DNA of 64,000 bases from Erysipelotrichaceae bacterium (GCA_024684175.1 JAIKXJ010000054.1:47416-111415), one strand, 5' to 3'. Counted from the stretch's first letter, positions 55,446-63,078 are shown. Program-made: numbers and translations. The notes: generated from the letters alone by a model not told the origin.

Positions 55446-56779
55446 TACAAGATCCCTTTTTCCATCAAAACGGCACGGTATTTGTCGGCCGTTTCAAAAT
55501 CCTTTTCCGCTTTGGCCTTGTTCCAAAGCTCGTAATTCTTCTTGTCTTCCTCATCGAGGACTTTCTTATCGATGAAGATGCCTAAGATCTCCAGCATCTT
55601 TTCGATCGCGTTGTATTCCTTGCTGACAGCATCGAAGTCCACCTCTTTGACACGCAGTGCCTGATTGAGCTTCTTGACCGTCTCGAAAATGACCATGTAG
55701 GCATTCGGCGTATTGAGGTCGTCCGCCATCTGGGCAAGGAAGCCGTCATAGAGTTCCTGATCGAAGGCGCCTGTGTTTTCTTTACCGGCGATCTGCATCT
55801 TGACTTCCGCCTGTTTCAGAGCCATTTCGATCTTGCCCAGTTCGGTCTTTGCCGCATTGAAGGTCTCATCGTCGTAGATCAGAGAATCTCTGTATTTGGC
55901 CGACAGAAGGAACCATCTCACCAGGTTGGCACCGTGCTCAGCGATCACGTCTTTCGCCCATTGGGTGTTGCCCAAAGACTTGGACATCTTGCCGCCCTTG
56001 GTCTCCAGCATGCCGTTATGGATCCAGTAGTTGGCCAGACGGTGGCCGTTGCAGCACTCGGACTGCGCCACTTCGTTTTCATGATGCGGGAACTTCAGGT
56101 CCTTGCCGCCGCCGTGGATATCGATCATGCCGGAATGGAATTCCTTGCCGATCATGACGACACATTCGGTATGCCAGCCCGGACGGCCGAGGCCCCACGG
56201 GGAATCCCACTTGATGCCTTTCTCGGTCTTCTTCCACAGAGCGAAGTCCTGCGGATTCTTTTTCAGGTCGTTGGTCTCGACACGGGCACCCGCATTGAGA
56301 TCTTCAAGCTTCTGGTGGGAGAGTTCTCCGTATTTGGGATCGGATTCCACATCGAAATAAACATCGCCGTCCACGACATAGGCATGGCCTTTTTTCACCA
56401 GCTCGTCGATGAAGGAAATGATCTCATCCATCGTCTCGGTGACACGCGGTGTGACATCGAGCGGAACGATGTTCAAAGAATCACGCACATCGTTGTAAGC
56501 TTTGATGTAACGCTCGGCGATCTCGTTCTCGCTGACGCCTTCCTCGATCGCCTTGTTGATGATCTTGTCATCGACATCGGTGAAGTTGGAGACGAATTTG
56601 ACATGATAGCCCAAAGCCTCAAAAGTCCTGCGCAATGTATCGAAGACCACGATCGGACGGGCATTGCCGATATGGGCATGGTTGTAGACGGTCGGACCGC
56701 AGACATACATGCTGACTTTGCCTTCTTCGATCGGTTTGAATTCTTCCGTTTTCAATGTATAGCTGTTATACAGTTTCAT
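55445..56779 (-). CDS. cysS: Cysteine-tRNA ligase
   Basis: A 444-residue class I synthetase. The HIGH motif is HAHIGNARP (about residue 33), the KMSKS motif is GGKMSKSLGN (about 262), and zinc ligands are MYVCGPT, HTECVVM, HHENE. The anticodon-binding C-terminal region is slightly shorter than usual but complete (ends EKGIL). Its ATG overlaps the preceding small gene by 14 bases. It belongs to a five-gene operon led by the XRE/RCC1 membrane protein. Confidence 0.97.
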   Translation of the reverse strand: MKLYNSYTLKTEEFKPIEEGKVSMYVCGPTVYNHAHIGNARPIVVFDTLRRTFEALGYHVKFVSNFTDVDDKIINKAIEEGVSENEIAERYIKAYNDVRDSLNIVPLDVTPRVTETMDEIISFIDELVKKGHAYVVDGDVYFDVESDPKYGELSHQKLEDLNAGARVETNDLKKNPQDFALWKKTEKGIKWDSPWGLGRPGWHTECVVMIGKEFHSGMIDIHGGGKDLKFPHHENEVAQSECCNGHRLANYWIHNGMLETKGGKMSKSLGNTQWAKDVIAEHGANLVRWFLLSAKYRDSLIYDDETFNAAKTELGKIEMALKQAEVKMQIAGKENTGAFDQELYDGFLAQMADDLNTPNAYMVIFETVKKLNQALRVKEVDFDAVSKEYNAIEKMLEILGIFIDKKVLDEEDKKNYELWNKAKAEKDFETADKYRAVLMEKGIL

Positions 56780-56960
56780 CTTCTCTTCCCTCCATATAAT
56801 ACTGGTAAATGCTGTCCTTCAGCTTCACCCATTTTTTCATCTCTTTCGTTGTGATCGCATAGTCGGGCTTGAGCTCTCCCGACCGGATGAGTTCGATCAG
56901 CTCTCCATCGCTGAAGGCGCCCTCAAAACCCTTGACGCGCCAGATCTTAGTCTTTTTCAT
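56766..56960 (-). CDS. Small GYF_2/DUF4339-like protein
   Basis: 64 residues: WRVKGFEGAFSDGELIELIRSGELKPDYAITTKEMKKWVKLKDSIYQYY in part. The pattern W-(x)-G-x-FSDGEL-x-LI-x-SGEL-KPD and the second conserved Trp resemble GYF_2/DUF4339 domains, which bind peptides. There is no signal or transmembrane segment. It overlaps the XRE/RCC1 gene by 14 bases and cysS by 14 bases, so it is translationally coupled to both. Function is unknown. Confidence 0.7.
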   Translation of the reverse strand: MKKTKIWRVKGFEGAFSDGELIELIRSGELKPDYAITTKEMKKWVKLKDSIYQYYMEGREDETV

Positions 56961-58674
56961 CGTCCATCACCTTACAATAAGTATATTCTATCTCGCTGTT
57001 CAGCAATTCGCTTTTCGTCAGTGTCCGGCCGTCGAGTGAAGAAGACGAGACCGTGACATCGCTTCCCGCACACCAGTCATCTTCCCCGCCTTCTTTTTTC
57101 ACGATATGATCTTCCGGTACGCCCAGAGAAAGCAGATAAGCGATGAATTCTTCTTCCTTCATATTGCTTGCCTCAGGGAAAGTATAAGTCTCTTCCGGCT
57201 TGAGATACGTGAAATTGAGCACGAAAGCATCCGAATCGGTATAATCGCCCTCACCCACCGAAACGATCGAAAGGGTATAGTTCTTCCCGTCCGTCATATT
57301 CTCCGTCTCGAAACGCACGACCTGAGCCAACGCCACTCTTCTTGAGATGCCGATGCCGACATCCAGCGAAACGATGTAACCGGAAGCGTTGGACACCGGA
57401 TCGAACTGCACCGAGACATACTTGTCATCGATGCTGTATTCGACATTGGAGACCATGTCGAGCCTCTGTTTGACCAGTTCTTCCTTGATGAACTGATGAT
57501 ATGCATTGTTGCCGACACCGTAGATCTTGACACCGTCAAAACCGATCAGATAATCGGAAGCACCGTCGATCGCGATGATGTTGGACCACTGTTCGACCTG
57601 CGAACGGATCTCGTCATTGTCGATCTCGATATGGACCTTCCCATATCGGTCGAGCCCTGCGACATAGGAATCGCCGCACGCGACATCAACGATGTCTTTC
57701 CAGGATTCCGCTTCCAGATAATTCAGGGAATTCTTGGTATAGACATCGATCGTATGATCCTCGCAAAGGATGGCCAGGATGTTTTCACTCGATGCGACAT
57801 CGCGGATGTTGAAATAACTCTTCAATGATCCCGAGCCGATGAACGTCCCTGCATAAGAGAGGACACCGTCCTGGTCCAGGGCGATCGTGCCGTTGGCGGT
57901 CGCAAAGACCTTCCTGACGTTGCGCGGATCATTGAGATCGCAGGCACCGTCGGCAGTATCGCCGCTGCAGCGGATCCTGCCGTTGGAGTCCACACCGACG
58001 ATGTGGTTATCGCCGACCGCAATGTCCACGATATTGCGCCAGTCTTCGATCTGATCGGCATACTTGGAGATCAGACCGGCGGAAGACAAAGTCCCGTCAT
58101 CATTCAGTATGATCGTGAAACCTTCCCCTTCGCAGACCTTGACGGCTGCCGAAGAAGTCAGATTGGACAGTTCTCCGTTGGCGTTGCTTCCGGAACCGTT
58201 GACACCGGAATAATCATCGATATAGACGACTGTCGTCTCCGACACGGAAAGACGGTTGATGTTCTGAATCGTCAAAGTGAACGGACGCACCGTGTTCTGC
58301 AAGATGATGAACATGACAAGGATCGTCACCAGCAGGAAAAGGATGATCGTCGAAGCCACCTTGTTCTGCTGATAAAATTCCCTGATCTTGTCCCATAAAG
58401 TCTGCTTGGCTGTAAAATACTCGATATTGATCTCATCGGTATTGGCCTTGTTGACTTCATACAGCTGCACGTCTGCCGAATTCCTGAACACATCGACCAG
58501 ATCAATATGATATAAAGAAGCGAGCTTCTTCATCTGATCGTAACTGATCATGCCCGAACCGTTCTCGTAGTTCATATAATCCAGGACATCGACGCCCAAA
58601 ACATCCGCAAGATAAGATTGCGAATAGTTGTAGTGCTTTCTTAACTTCGTCAGTTTCTCCGGCAGTTTATTCAC
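56947..58674 (-). CDS. Membrane-anchored XRE protein with extracellular RCC1-like propeller
   Basis: A 575-residue protein. Residues 1-65 form an XRE helix-turn-helix (NYSQSYLADVLGVDVLDYMNYE), followed by a cytoplasmic linker. One transmembrane helix lies at about 106-126 (VASTIILFLLVTILVMFIIL), so the rest is outside. Residues about 170-395 contain RCC1-like repeats (NIVDIAVGDNHIVGVDSNGRI, DIVDVACGDSYVAGLDRYGKV in part). A fibronectin-like stretch (YVSVQFDPVSNASGYIVSL) and a PASTA-like C-terminal segment complete it. The start is GTG 58674, with TAGAAT ending 6 bases before and no ribosome binding site. Topology recalls RodZ. Function unknown; possibly a transmembrane sensor-regulator. Confidence 0.82.
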   Translation of the reverse strand: MNKLPEKLTKLRKHYNYSQSYLADVLGVDVLDYMNYENGSGMISYDQMKKLASLYHIDLVDVFRNSADVQLYEVNKANTDEINIEYFTAKQTLWDKIREFYQQNKVASTIILFLLVTILVMFIILQNTVRPFTLTIQNINRLSVSETTVVYIDDYSGVNGSGSNANGELSNLTSSAAVKVCEGEGFTIILNDDGTLSSAGLISKYADQIEDWRNIVDIAVGDNHIVGVDSNGRIRCSGDTADGACDLNDPRNVRKVFATANGTIALDQDGVLSYAGTFIGSGSLKSYFNIRDVASSENILAILCEDHTIDVYTKNSLNYLEAESWKDIVDVACGDSYVAGLDRYGKVHIEIDNDEIRSQVEQWSNIIAIDGASDYLIGFDGVKIYGVGNNAYHQFIKEELVKQRLDMVSNVEYSIDDKYVSVQFDPVSNASGYIVSLDVGIGISRRVALAQVVRFETENMTDGKNYTLSIVSVGEGDYTDSDAFVLNFTYLKPEETYTFPEASNMKEEEFIAYLLSLGVPEDHIVKKEGGEDDWCAGSDVTVSSSSLDGRTLTKSELLNSEIEYTYCKVMDDEKD

Positions 58675-58786
58675 AACAACATTCTACCATTACACTTCTT
58701 CAATGCAAAAACGTCACTTCATTATATATAAGGAAACGGTCTCATCTCTCATGCAAAGAATGCGCCAAAAATCTTTCACATTCTTC

Positions 58787-58815
58787 TTGAAAAACCAAGG
58801 TATCAATGTTACTAT
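58787..58815 (+). promoter_or_regulatory. Promoter of the tRNA cluster
   Basis: TTGAAA (58787-58792), 17-base spacer, TACTAT (58810-58815). Transcription would begin a few bases before tRNA-Asn. Confidence 0.75.
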
Positions 58816-58828
58816 ATATTAGCAATGT

Positions 58829-58904
58829 GCCCGAATAGCTCAGTCGGTAGAGCGTCCGGCTGTTAACCGGCAGGTCACAGGTTCGAGTCCTGTTTCGGGC
58901 GCCA
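58829..58904 (+). tRNA. tRNA-Asn (anticodon GTT)
   Basis: Acceptor GCCCGAA/TTCGGGC, D arm GCTC/GAGC, anticodon loop CTGTTAA giving GTT, T stem ACAGG/CCTGT, GCCA end with encoded CCA. First of three tandem tRNAs. Confidence 0.95.
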
Positions 58905-58912
58905 TTGTTTGT

Positions 58913-58989
58913 GGCAAGTTGGTGAAGCGGCTTAACACACCGCCCTTTCACGGCGGCATTCACGGGTTCGAATCCCGTACTTGTCACCA
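58913..58989 (+). tRNA. tRNA-Glu (anticodon TTC)
   Basis: Acceptor GGCAAGT/ACTTGTC (one G-U), anticodon stem CCGCC/GGCGG with loop CTTTCAC giving TTC, T stem ACGGG/CCCGT, encoded ACCA. It lies 8 bases after tRNA-Asn. Confidence 0.94.
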
Positions 58990-58993
58990 CTTC

Positions 58994-59069
58994 GGTTCCC
59001 TAGCTCAGTTGGTAGAGCATCTGACTCTTAATCAGAGGGTCTGGGGTTCGAGCCCCCAGGGAATCACCA
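58994..59069 (+). tRNA. tRNA-Lys (anticodon CTT)
   Basis: Acceptor GGTTCCC/GGGAATC, D arm GCTC/GAGC, anticodon loop CTCTTAA giving CTT, T stem CTGGG/CCCAG around TTCGAGC, encoded ACCA. It is the last tRNA before the mobile module and a candidate integration target. Confidence 0.95.
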
Positions 59070-59080
59070 TTGAGAATAAT

Positions 59081-59100
59081 AAGTCCGAAAGGACTTTTTT
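59081..59100 (+). terminator. Terminator of the tRNA cluster
   Basis: AAGTCC (59081-59086), loop GAAA, GGACTT (59091-59096), then a T run. Confidence 0.88.
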
Positions 59101-59230
59101 TATTTCATATGTGCCAAAAAGCCTTTATTTATCGTGCTTTCTGTAACTTCACATCATCATAAACAAAAGAAACAGTAAGAAGTAAGTGAAACATAAAAAT
59201 CTGTCCTGTCCTGCTTTGTGCAGCGTAAAA

Positions 59231-59293
59231 TGTCGTCAGAACTGTCGTCAGAATAGCTCTTTTTAGCTTTTTTCTACAAAAGTGTCGTCAAAA
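59231..59293 (+). repeat. Three direct copies of TGTCGTCA near the mobile-element boundary
   Basis: TGTCGTCAGAA at 59231-59241 and 59243-59253, and TGTCGTCAAAA at 59283-59293. The first two are 12 bases apart start to start. They lie 160-220 bases past tRNA-Lys and just after the relaxase stop (59306, minus strand). Such short direct repeats are typical of integrase arm-type sites or replication iterons. The rest of the 59100-59305 gap has no gene. Confidence 0.55.
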
Positions 59294-59305
59294 TTCATTA
59301 TCTTG

Positions 59306-60556
59306 TTATAAACTCATCCCGTATCCTTTGTCTTTTCCAAGATACTGGTCAATTTCTTTTTCTATCTCTTTCTGTCTTTTAGCCAGAAGACCACTGATAC
59401 CTTTCCTTATCGATCTATCCGGATTCCTTGATGACAATCTGTCCCTGACGATAGAAGGATCCTTATAGATCTTTCCCTTGTCACCATAGGCAGAACTGCA
59501 GTTGTCATTGGAAAGAAGTCTGTCATAGCTGTTTTCTCTGATAAAGTCTTTCTTTCCCTGCAGGATGAGATTGGCGATCTGTTTCTTTGTTTTGGCGATC
59601 TCTCTTTTTCCCCGGTCCGATCTTTGCCAGTAATAGTCTCCGGTCTCAAGTGACCAGTATCGGTGAGAATTCATCGAATCATATCTTTGTAATGCTTCTT
59701 TATAGCTGTTCCATTGTTTTCTGCATTCTTTTGATTCCAAAAGACGATCAACGACCTTATAGATGGTTTCTCTGTATGGAGCCATATGATAGGAATTGAT
59801 CTGAAGCCTTCCCTTATCCGGAAGAACGGCATAGAGATCTCTTACGGTTTTCACTCTATCAAGATCGATGTGCCTTACTCTGTCCAGCACTTTTGTCCTG
59901 GAGATATTGATGTCGTCAAACAGTTCCCTGTATTTGCTTTGATCCTGCCGTCTGATCATCTCGTTGGCAAACATCCTTTTGAAATCATTCAACGACTTTT
60001 TCGGCAGCTTTCCATAAAGATGATCAAATGAATGAGATGGTTCGTTCTCATAAAACAAAAGATGGATATGAGGATGCGGTGTGATGCTGGTTCTGTTTTC
60101 CGGATGGAAGTCTTCCCACCAGGAGACATTATCTGAGTCAAGGCCTAACGATCGGATATAGGAAGGCATGATCCTATCGATAGCGACAGAAAACTGTTCC
60201 TGATTGGATAGATGATAATCACCGGCTGTATCAAAGTCCTTCAGGGATACGATCAGTTCATAGACGATCGATCCTTCTTTGGAGAGACATTCCATTCCCT
60301 TCTGCTTGAATGCTTTCTTCTTTTCTTCAGAATCAAGAAGACCATCGGAGCTCATCGTATAGCCATACCTTCCGGTATAGTCCAGTAACGATCCTTCCTT
60401 ATTCTTTTCGATATCACTGTATCTTTCCGTGTAACTGAAATAGCTGTTTGATCCGCCAAAGATCGATGAAGGTGTGACCGTTCCCTTGAAACAGCTGTTT
60501 CTGGGAGCGGACTGGCCGATCTTGAAGTATCTTGCTTTCATGATAAGATCAGGCAT
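59306..60556 (-). CDS. MOBP-like relaxase/mobilization protein
   Basis: A 416-residue protein. Its N-terminal half has the pattern of MobP/MobL relaxases of Bacillota: YFSYTERYSDIEKNKEG-x-LDYTGRYGY (tyrosine candidates 40-65), a central helical part, WWEDFHPENRT and the HUH-type metal motif TPHPHIHLLFYE (His161, 163, 165). It would nick oriT and pilot the strand through a host conjugation channel; no type IV secretion gene is seen here. The C-terminal part is basic and helical (KKQIANLILQGKK). It overlaps the upstream accessory gene by 8 bases. A+T content is higher than in the flanking chromosome. Confidence 0.75.
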   Translation of the reverse strand: MPDLIMKARYFKIGQSAPRNSCFKGTVTPSSIFGGSNSYFSYTERYSDIEKNKEGSLLDYTGRYGYTMSSDGLLDSEEKKKAFKQKGMECLSKEGSIVYELIVSLKDFDTAGDYHLSNQEQFSVAIDRIMPSYIRSLGLDSDNVSWWEDFHPENRTSITPHPHIHLLFYENEPSHSFDHLYGKLPKKSLNDFKRMFANEMIRRQDQSKYRELFDDINISRTKVLDRVRHIDLDRVKTVRDLYAVLPDKGRLQINSYHMAPYRETIYKVVDRLLESKECRKQWNSYKEALQRYDSMNSHRYWSLETGDYYWQRSDRGKREIAKTKKQIANLILQGKKDFIRENSYDRLLSNDNCSSAYGDKGKIYKDPSIVRDRLSSRNPDRSIRKGISGLLAKRQKEIEKEIDQYLGKDKGYGMSL

Positions 60557-61175
60557 TTTCTTTTTCCTTTATCATAGCTTCAATCAATTCTTCAACAGCA
60601 GGATCCAGGCTTGAACTGCGATAACTGTTTTTGTAGTTATAAACTTCTTCTTTTTCATAGTCTTCATCAATTTCTTCATCCTGATCGTCTTCATCATCGT
60701 ATTCGATCTGCCTTTGCCGGACCAACGTCCTGTTTCCTGCCGACTTATCCCTCATGTATTCTTCCAGAGCTTCATCCCACATCGATGTCTCATTAAGGAT
60801 GATGTTAAGTGCCTGACGCTTGCTTTTGGGGGCAGGGAGAACGCTTGGGCTTCTGTAGAACACCCGTTTTCCTAGATCACTTTTGATTGCCAGAAACAGC
60901 AACTCATCGATCTTGTCCTCAATTCCTTTAAACCTGTTGTTCGCCGTATCTTCAACCATGAGGTCTATCCTTTTCAGGATATCCGGATCTCTTGTCTTTG
61001 TGATATAGCGCAGATAATAATCATCGATGATTCCTTCCACAAGCTCTTTCCTGGTCCTTGGCTTGATACCCATCTTCTCCAGTTTCTTTTTATCCTCTTG
61101 CATCAGATAATCGATCTTGTTCAAGACATGATCTTCAAACCTGAAGGACATAACTCTGTTTTCTTTCTTTTTCAT
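60549..61175 (-). CDS. Probable mobilization accessory protein
   Basis: A 208-residue protein starting MKKKENRVMSFRFEDHVLNKIDYLM, a short strand then helices as in ribbon-helix-helix DNA-binding accessory proteins (MobC/relaxosome type). A very acidic stretch (DDEDDQDEEIDEDYEKEE) lies near the C-terminus. AGAAAGGAACGA precedes ATG 61175; longer in-frame starts cross the noncoding control region and were rejected. It overlaps the relaxase by 8 bases, so they are coupled. Its function is inferred from position next to the relaxase and the oriT-like region. Confidence 0.65.
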   Translation of the reverse strand: MKKKENRVMSFRFEDHVLNKIDYLMQEDKKKLEKMGIKPRTRKELVEGIIDDYYLRYITKTRDPDILKRIDLMVEDTANNRFKGIEDKIDELLFLAIKSDLGKRVFYRSPSVLPAPKSKRQALNIILNETSMWDEALEEYMRDKSAGNRTLVRQRQIEYDDEDDQDEEIDEDYEKEEVYNYKNSYRSSSLDPAVEELIEAMIKEKENA

Positions 61176-61191
61176 TCGTTCCTTTCTTCTG

Positions 61192-61210
61192 ATGTGGAAA
61201 TTTTCCACAT
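61192..61210. repeat. Candidate centromere site A
   Basis: ATGTGGAAATTTTCCACAT, 9-bp arms around one base. It shares a 15-base core GTGGAAATTTTCCAC with site B at 61479-61499. It lies just upstream of the accessory gene's ribosome binding site. Confidence 0.65.
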
Positions 61211-61241
61211 TGCTGCAGCGGACTTCTTTACGAAAGCCAGT

Positions 61242-61303
61242 AATATACCGGCACTGAAACGGTGTATACAACGGTATTCCTTTGTAAACGGTTTTGTATA
61301 CAC
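61242..61303 (-). promoter_or_regulatory. Operator pair overlapping the mob promoter
   Basis: GTGTATACAA (61262-61271) and TTGTATACAC (61294-61303) are perfect 10-bp inverted copies 22 bases apart, each with a TGTATACA palindrome. On the minus strand TTGTAT (61271-61266), an 18-base spacer and TATATT (61247-61242) form a promoter for the accessory/relaxase genes, so one operator copy overlaps its -35. A bound autoregulator is likely. Confidence 0.6.
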
Positions 61304-61361
61304 TTTGCAATGCAAAATCAGATGATCCTATTATTCTCTGAAAGCCTTTGAATAAAGGCAA

Positions 61362-61380
61362 AACTTGGCAGAGCCAAGTT
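61362..61380 (-). terminator. Hairpin after parB, possible terminator or oriT stem
   Basis: AACTTGGC (61362-61369), loop AGA, GCCAAGTT (61373-61380). On the minus strand it is followed by TTGCCTTTATT, so it could end the repA-parA-parB transcript. It may instead be part of oriT. Confidence 0.5.
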
Positions 61381-61389
61381 GTCCAGACC

Positions 61390-61430
61390 GGAATTGTATT
61401 ACAAAACTGTAAACAATTCCTTTATCCTGC
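61390..61430 (+). other. Candidate oriT (MOBP-type inverted repeat and nic)
   Basis: GGAATTGT (61390-61397), 15-base spacer, ACAATTCC (61413-61420), then TTTATCCTG/C, with the predicted nick between 61429 and 61430. The core TATCCTG|C matches the YATCCTG|Y nic consensus of IncP-like MOBP relaxases, and an inverted repeat about 8 bases before nic is their usual layout. Nicking here on the plus strand would transfer the ParB/ParA side first and the mob genes last, as expected. The sequence GTAAACAATTC is also repeated directly at 61409-61419 and 61445-61455. Confidence 0.6.
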
Positions 61431-61478
61431 TTCTCTATCAAGGCGTAAACAATTCTCTCATTTGACATAGAATACCGA

Positions 61479-61499
61479 AACGTGGAAATTTTCCACGTT
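61479..61499. repeat. Candidate centromere site B
   Basis: Arms AACGTGGAAA (61479-61488) and TTTCCACGTT (61490-61499) around a central T. It abuts the parB stop codon at 61501. The core is identical to site A, 287 bases away. Confidence 0.65.
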
Positions 61500-61500
61500 A

Positions 61501-62244
61501 CTAGAGATCCCTGACATCGATGTTGAGCCTCGTCATCAGGATGTTGATCGCCGGAATGGCCGATTGCCTTAGATGTTCCAACTCTTCATCGGTATAGATA
61601 TCCGTTTCCAGATCGGTGAAGTAGCGCTCAATACCAGAAAGCTTCTTCATAATCTTTCCGCTGTTGTTCTGATGCTGAACCAGGCCACTCTCCATCTGCT
61701 TCTTGTAATTCTGGACGGTGCGGTCGGTCACACCCATCCATGAGGCGATCGTCTCCCGTTCTCTTCCGGGAGGCTTTTCCCCCGAAGCACATTTGCGGAC
61801 ATAGATCTCCTTCAGTTTGAGATAGATCTTCTTTCTTTCGTCGGATGAAAGAACTCTTGCCGCATTGGAGCTCACGATCGCCAGAAACTCATCGTCCTCG
61901 TTCCTGTATTCCCTGTTATCAACCACACAGGGGACCTGGTTGACGAATTCCTTGTCGAAGTAATATAAAGGCTTCCCTTCCTCAAATAGCGCTTTGCAGG
62001 CCTTGAAACGCCTGTGGCCGGATAGGATGATGTAGAGTCCATCCTTTGCCTTGCGGACAACCAAGGGCTGCGAGAGCTGAAATTCTTTGATGTTTTCCTT
62101 CAGGACATCGATATCGTCCTGTGAGTAGATCTCGTTGAGCCTGTTTTCCCTGATCAGATAGGTGTCGATCGCTCTGATCTTGCCTTTGGATGCCTCAGCC
62201 AGTGAGTCTGCATTAAATAGTCCTCTTGTAATGTTTTCCTCCAT
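61501..62244 (-). CDS. parB: ParB/RepB-type partition protein
   Basis: A 247-residue ParB-family protein. The ParB/Sulfiredoxin-like N domain covers about residues 25-110, with the nucleotide-binding motif ILSGHRRFKAC and the preceding LSQPLVVRKAKDG. A helix-turn-helix follows (RETIASWMGVTDRTVQNYKKQ, about 160-180), and the end is helical. It should load at palindromic sites, for which the two copies next to the gene are strong candidates. The start overlaps the parA stop (TGATG). It serves element stability rather than the host chromosome. Confidence 0.88.
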   Translation of the reverse strand: MEENITRGLFNADSLAEASKGKIRAIDTYLIRENRLNEIYSQDDIDVLKENIKEFQLSQPLVVRKAKDGLYIILSGHRRFKACKALFEEGKPLYYFDKEFVNQVPCVVDNREYRNEDDEFLAIVSSNAARVLSSDERKKIYLKLKEIYVRKCASGEKPPGRERETIASWMGVTDRTVQNYKKQMESGLVQHQNNSGKIMKKLSGIERYFTDLETDIYTDEELEHLRQSAIPAINILMTRLNIDVRDL

Positions 62245-63014
62245 CAGCTTAAACTCCTTATCTCATCAACCAGTGACTGATAGTTTCTTCCGATCCTGGT
62301 ATCCTCTTTTTCAATAACGAATCCGGATCTGTTCTTGTTCTTGACCGGAGCGGACTGATAATTGATATCTGTTTTAAGCACAAGATCTCCATAGGCTGAA
62401 CGAAGATAGTCTTCAAAGATCTGTGACGCCTTTGTCCGGTCAGTCATCGTCAGAAGGATCCTGAAGTCCATCTCCGCGATCTCTCCTTCGTCAATGGCTT
62501 CCTTAATATTTGTGAGTGTCAGGTTCATTCCTTCGATTGAATCCGAAAGCATGATGTTGTCGGCATCCGGATTGACCGGGATGATCACCATATCCGAACA
62601 CATCAATGCATTGGATATCAGCAGATCGATATCCGGATGATTGTCAATGATGATGTAGTCATAGTCTTTCCGGATCGGATCCAGGACGTTCTTCAGCCTC
62701 AGCTGCTGGATGCCATGCGATGCATAAAGCATTTCTTTCTTGAGGACAAACAGGTTCCGCTTTGACGGGATGATGTCCAGGTTTGGAAATTTCGTATGAT
62801 GGATGCACACATCATAGGATTTCTCTTTCCTTAACAGCTCGCAGATCCCGTCAAGTTCCAGATAGTTGCCGAAGAATCGCTTGGAAGAGTTTCCCTGCGG
62901 ATCGAGATCGACAAGAAGGACTTTTCCTGTTTCGGAAAGCCCTACCGCAAGATTGATGCTTGTGGTTGTTTTTGAGCAGCCGCCTTTGGCTGACATTAAA
63001 CTGATTGTTTTCAT
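62244..63014 (-). CDS. parA: ParA-type partition ATPase
   Basis: A 256-residue deviant Walker ATPase. MKTISLMSAKGGCSKTTTSIN contains the KGGxxKTT motif (shown in part); LLVDLDPQGN and IIIDNHPDIDLL complete the active site. It lacks an N-terminal helix-turn-helix, so it is type Ib-like in size yet paired with a full ParB. AAGGAGGAAAA precedes ATG 63014, just downstream of the large inverted repeat at 63027-63078. It moves the element by a gradient on nucleoid DNA together with ParB. Confidence 0.9.
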   Translation of the reverse strand: MKTISLMSAKGGCSKTTTSINLAVGLSETGKVLLVDLDPQGNSSKRFFGNYLELDGICELLRKEKSYDVCIHHTKFPNLDIIPSKRNLFVLKKEMLYASHGIQQLRLKNVLDPIRKDYDYIIIDNHPDIDLLISNALMCSDMVIIPVNPDADNIMLSDSIEGMNLTLTNIKEAIDEGEIAEMDFRILLTMTDRTKASQIFEDYLRSAYGDLVLKTDINYQSAPVKNKNRSGFVIEKEDTRIGRNYQSLVDEIRSLS

Positions 63015-63026
63015 TTTTCCTCCTTG

Positions 63027-63078
63027 TGACAGTATGACAGTTGTTTTGGGGTACCCCTTTTGAACTGTCATACTGTCA
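63027..63078. repeat. Nested inverted repeat between repA-like and parA genes
   Basis: TGACAGTATGACAGTT (63027-63042) and its exact complement AACTGTCATACTGTCA (63063-63078) form 16-bp perfect arms. The 20-base centre contains the palindrome GGGGTACCCC (63048-63057). Each arm holds two tandem TGACAGT units. The right arm covers the repA-like stop codon, and the parA ribosome binding site follows the left arm. As RNA it would be a strong stem just before parA; as DNA it offers four half-sites. Confidence 0.75.

Noticed and set aside
59231..59293. CRISPR array
   Set aside because: The repeats are only 8-11 bases with irregular spacing, and no other repeat array or cas gene was seen in the window.
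61192..61210. Chromosomal Spo0J parS site
   Set aside because: The palindrome GTGGAAATTTTCCAC does not match TGTTTCACGTGAAACA. It is better explained as an element-specific centromere.
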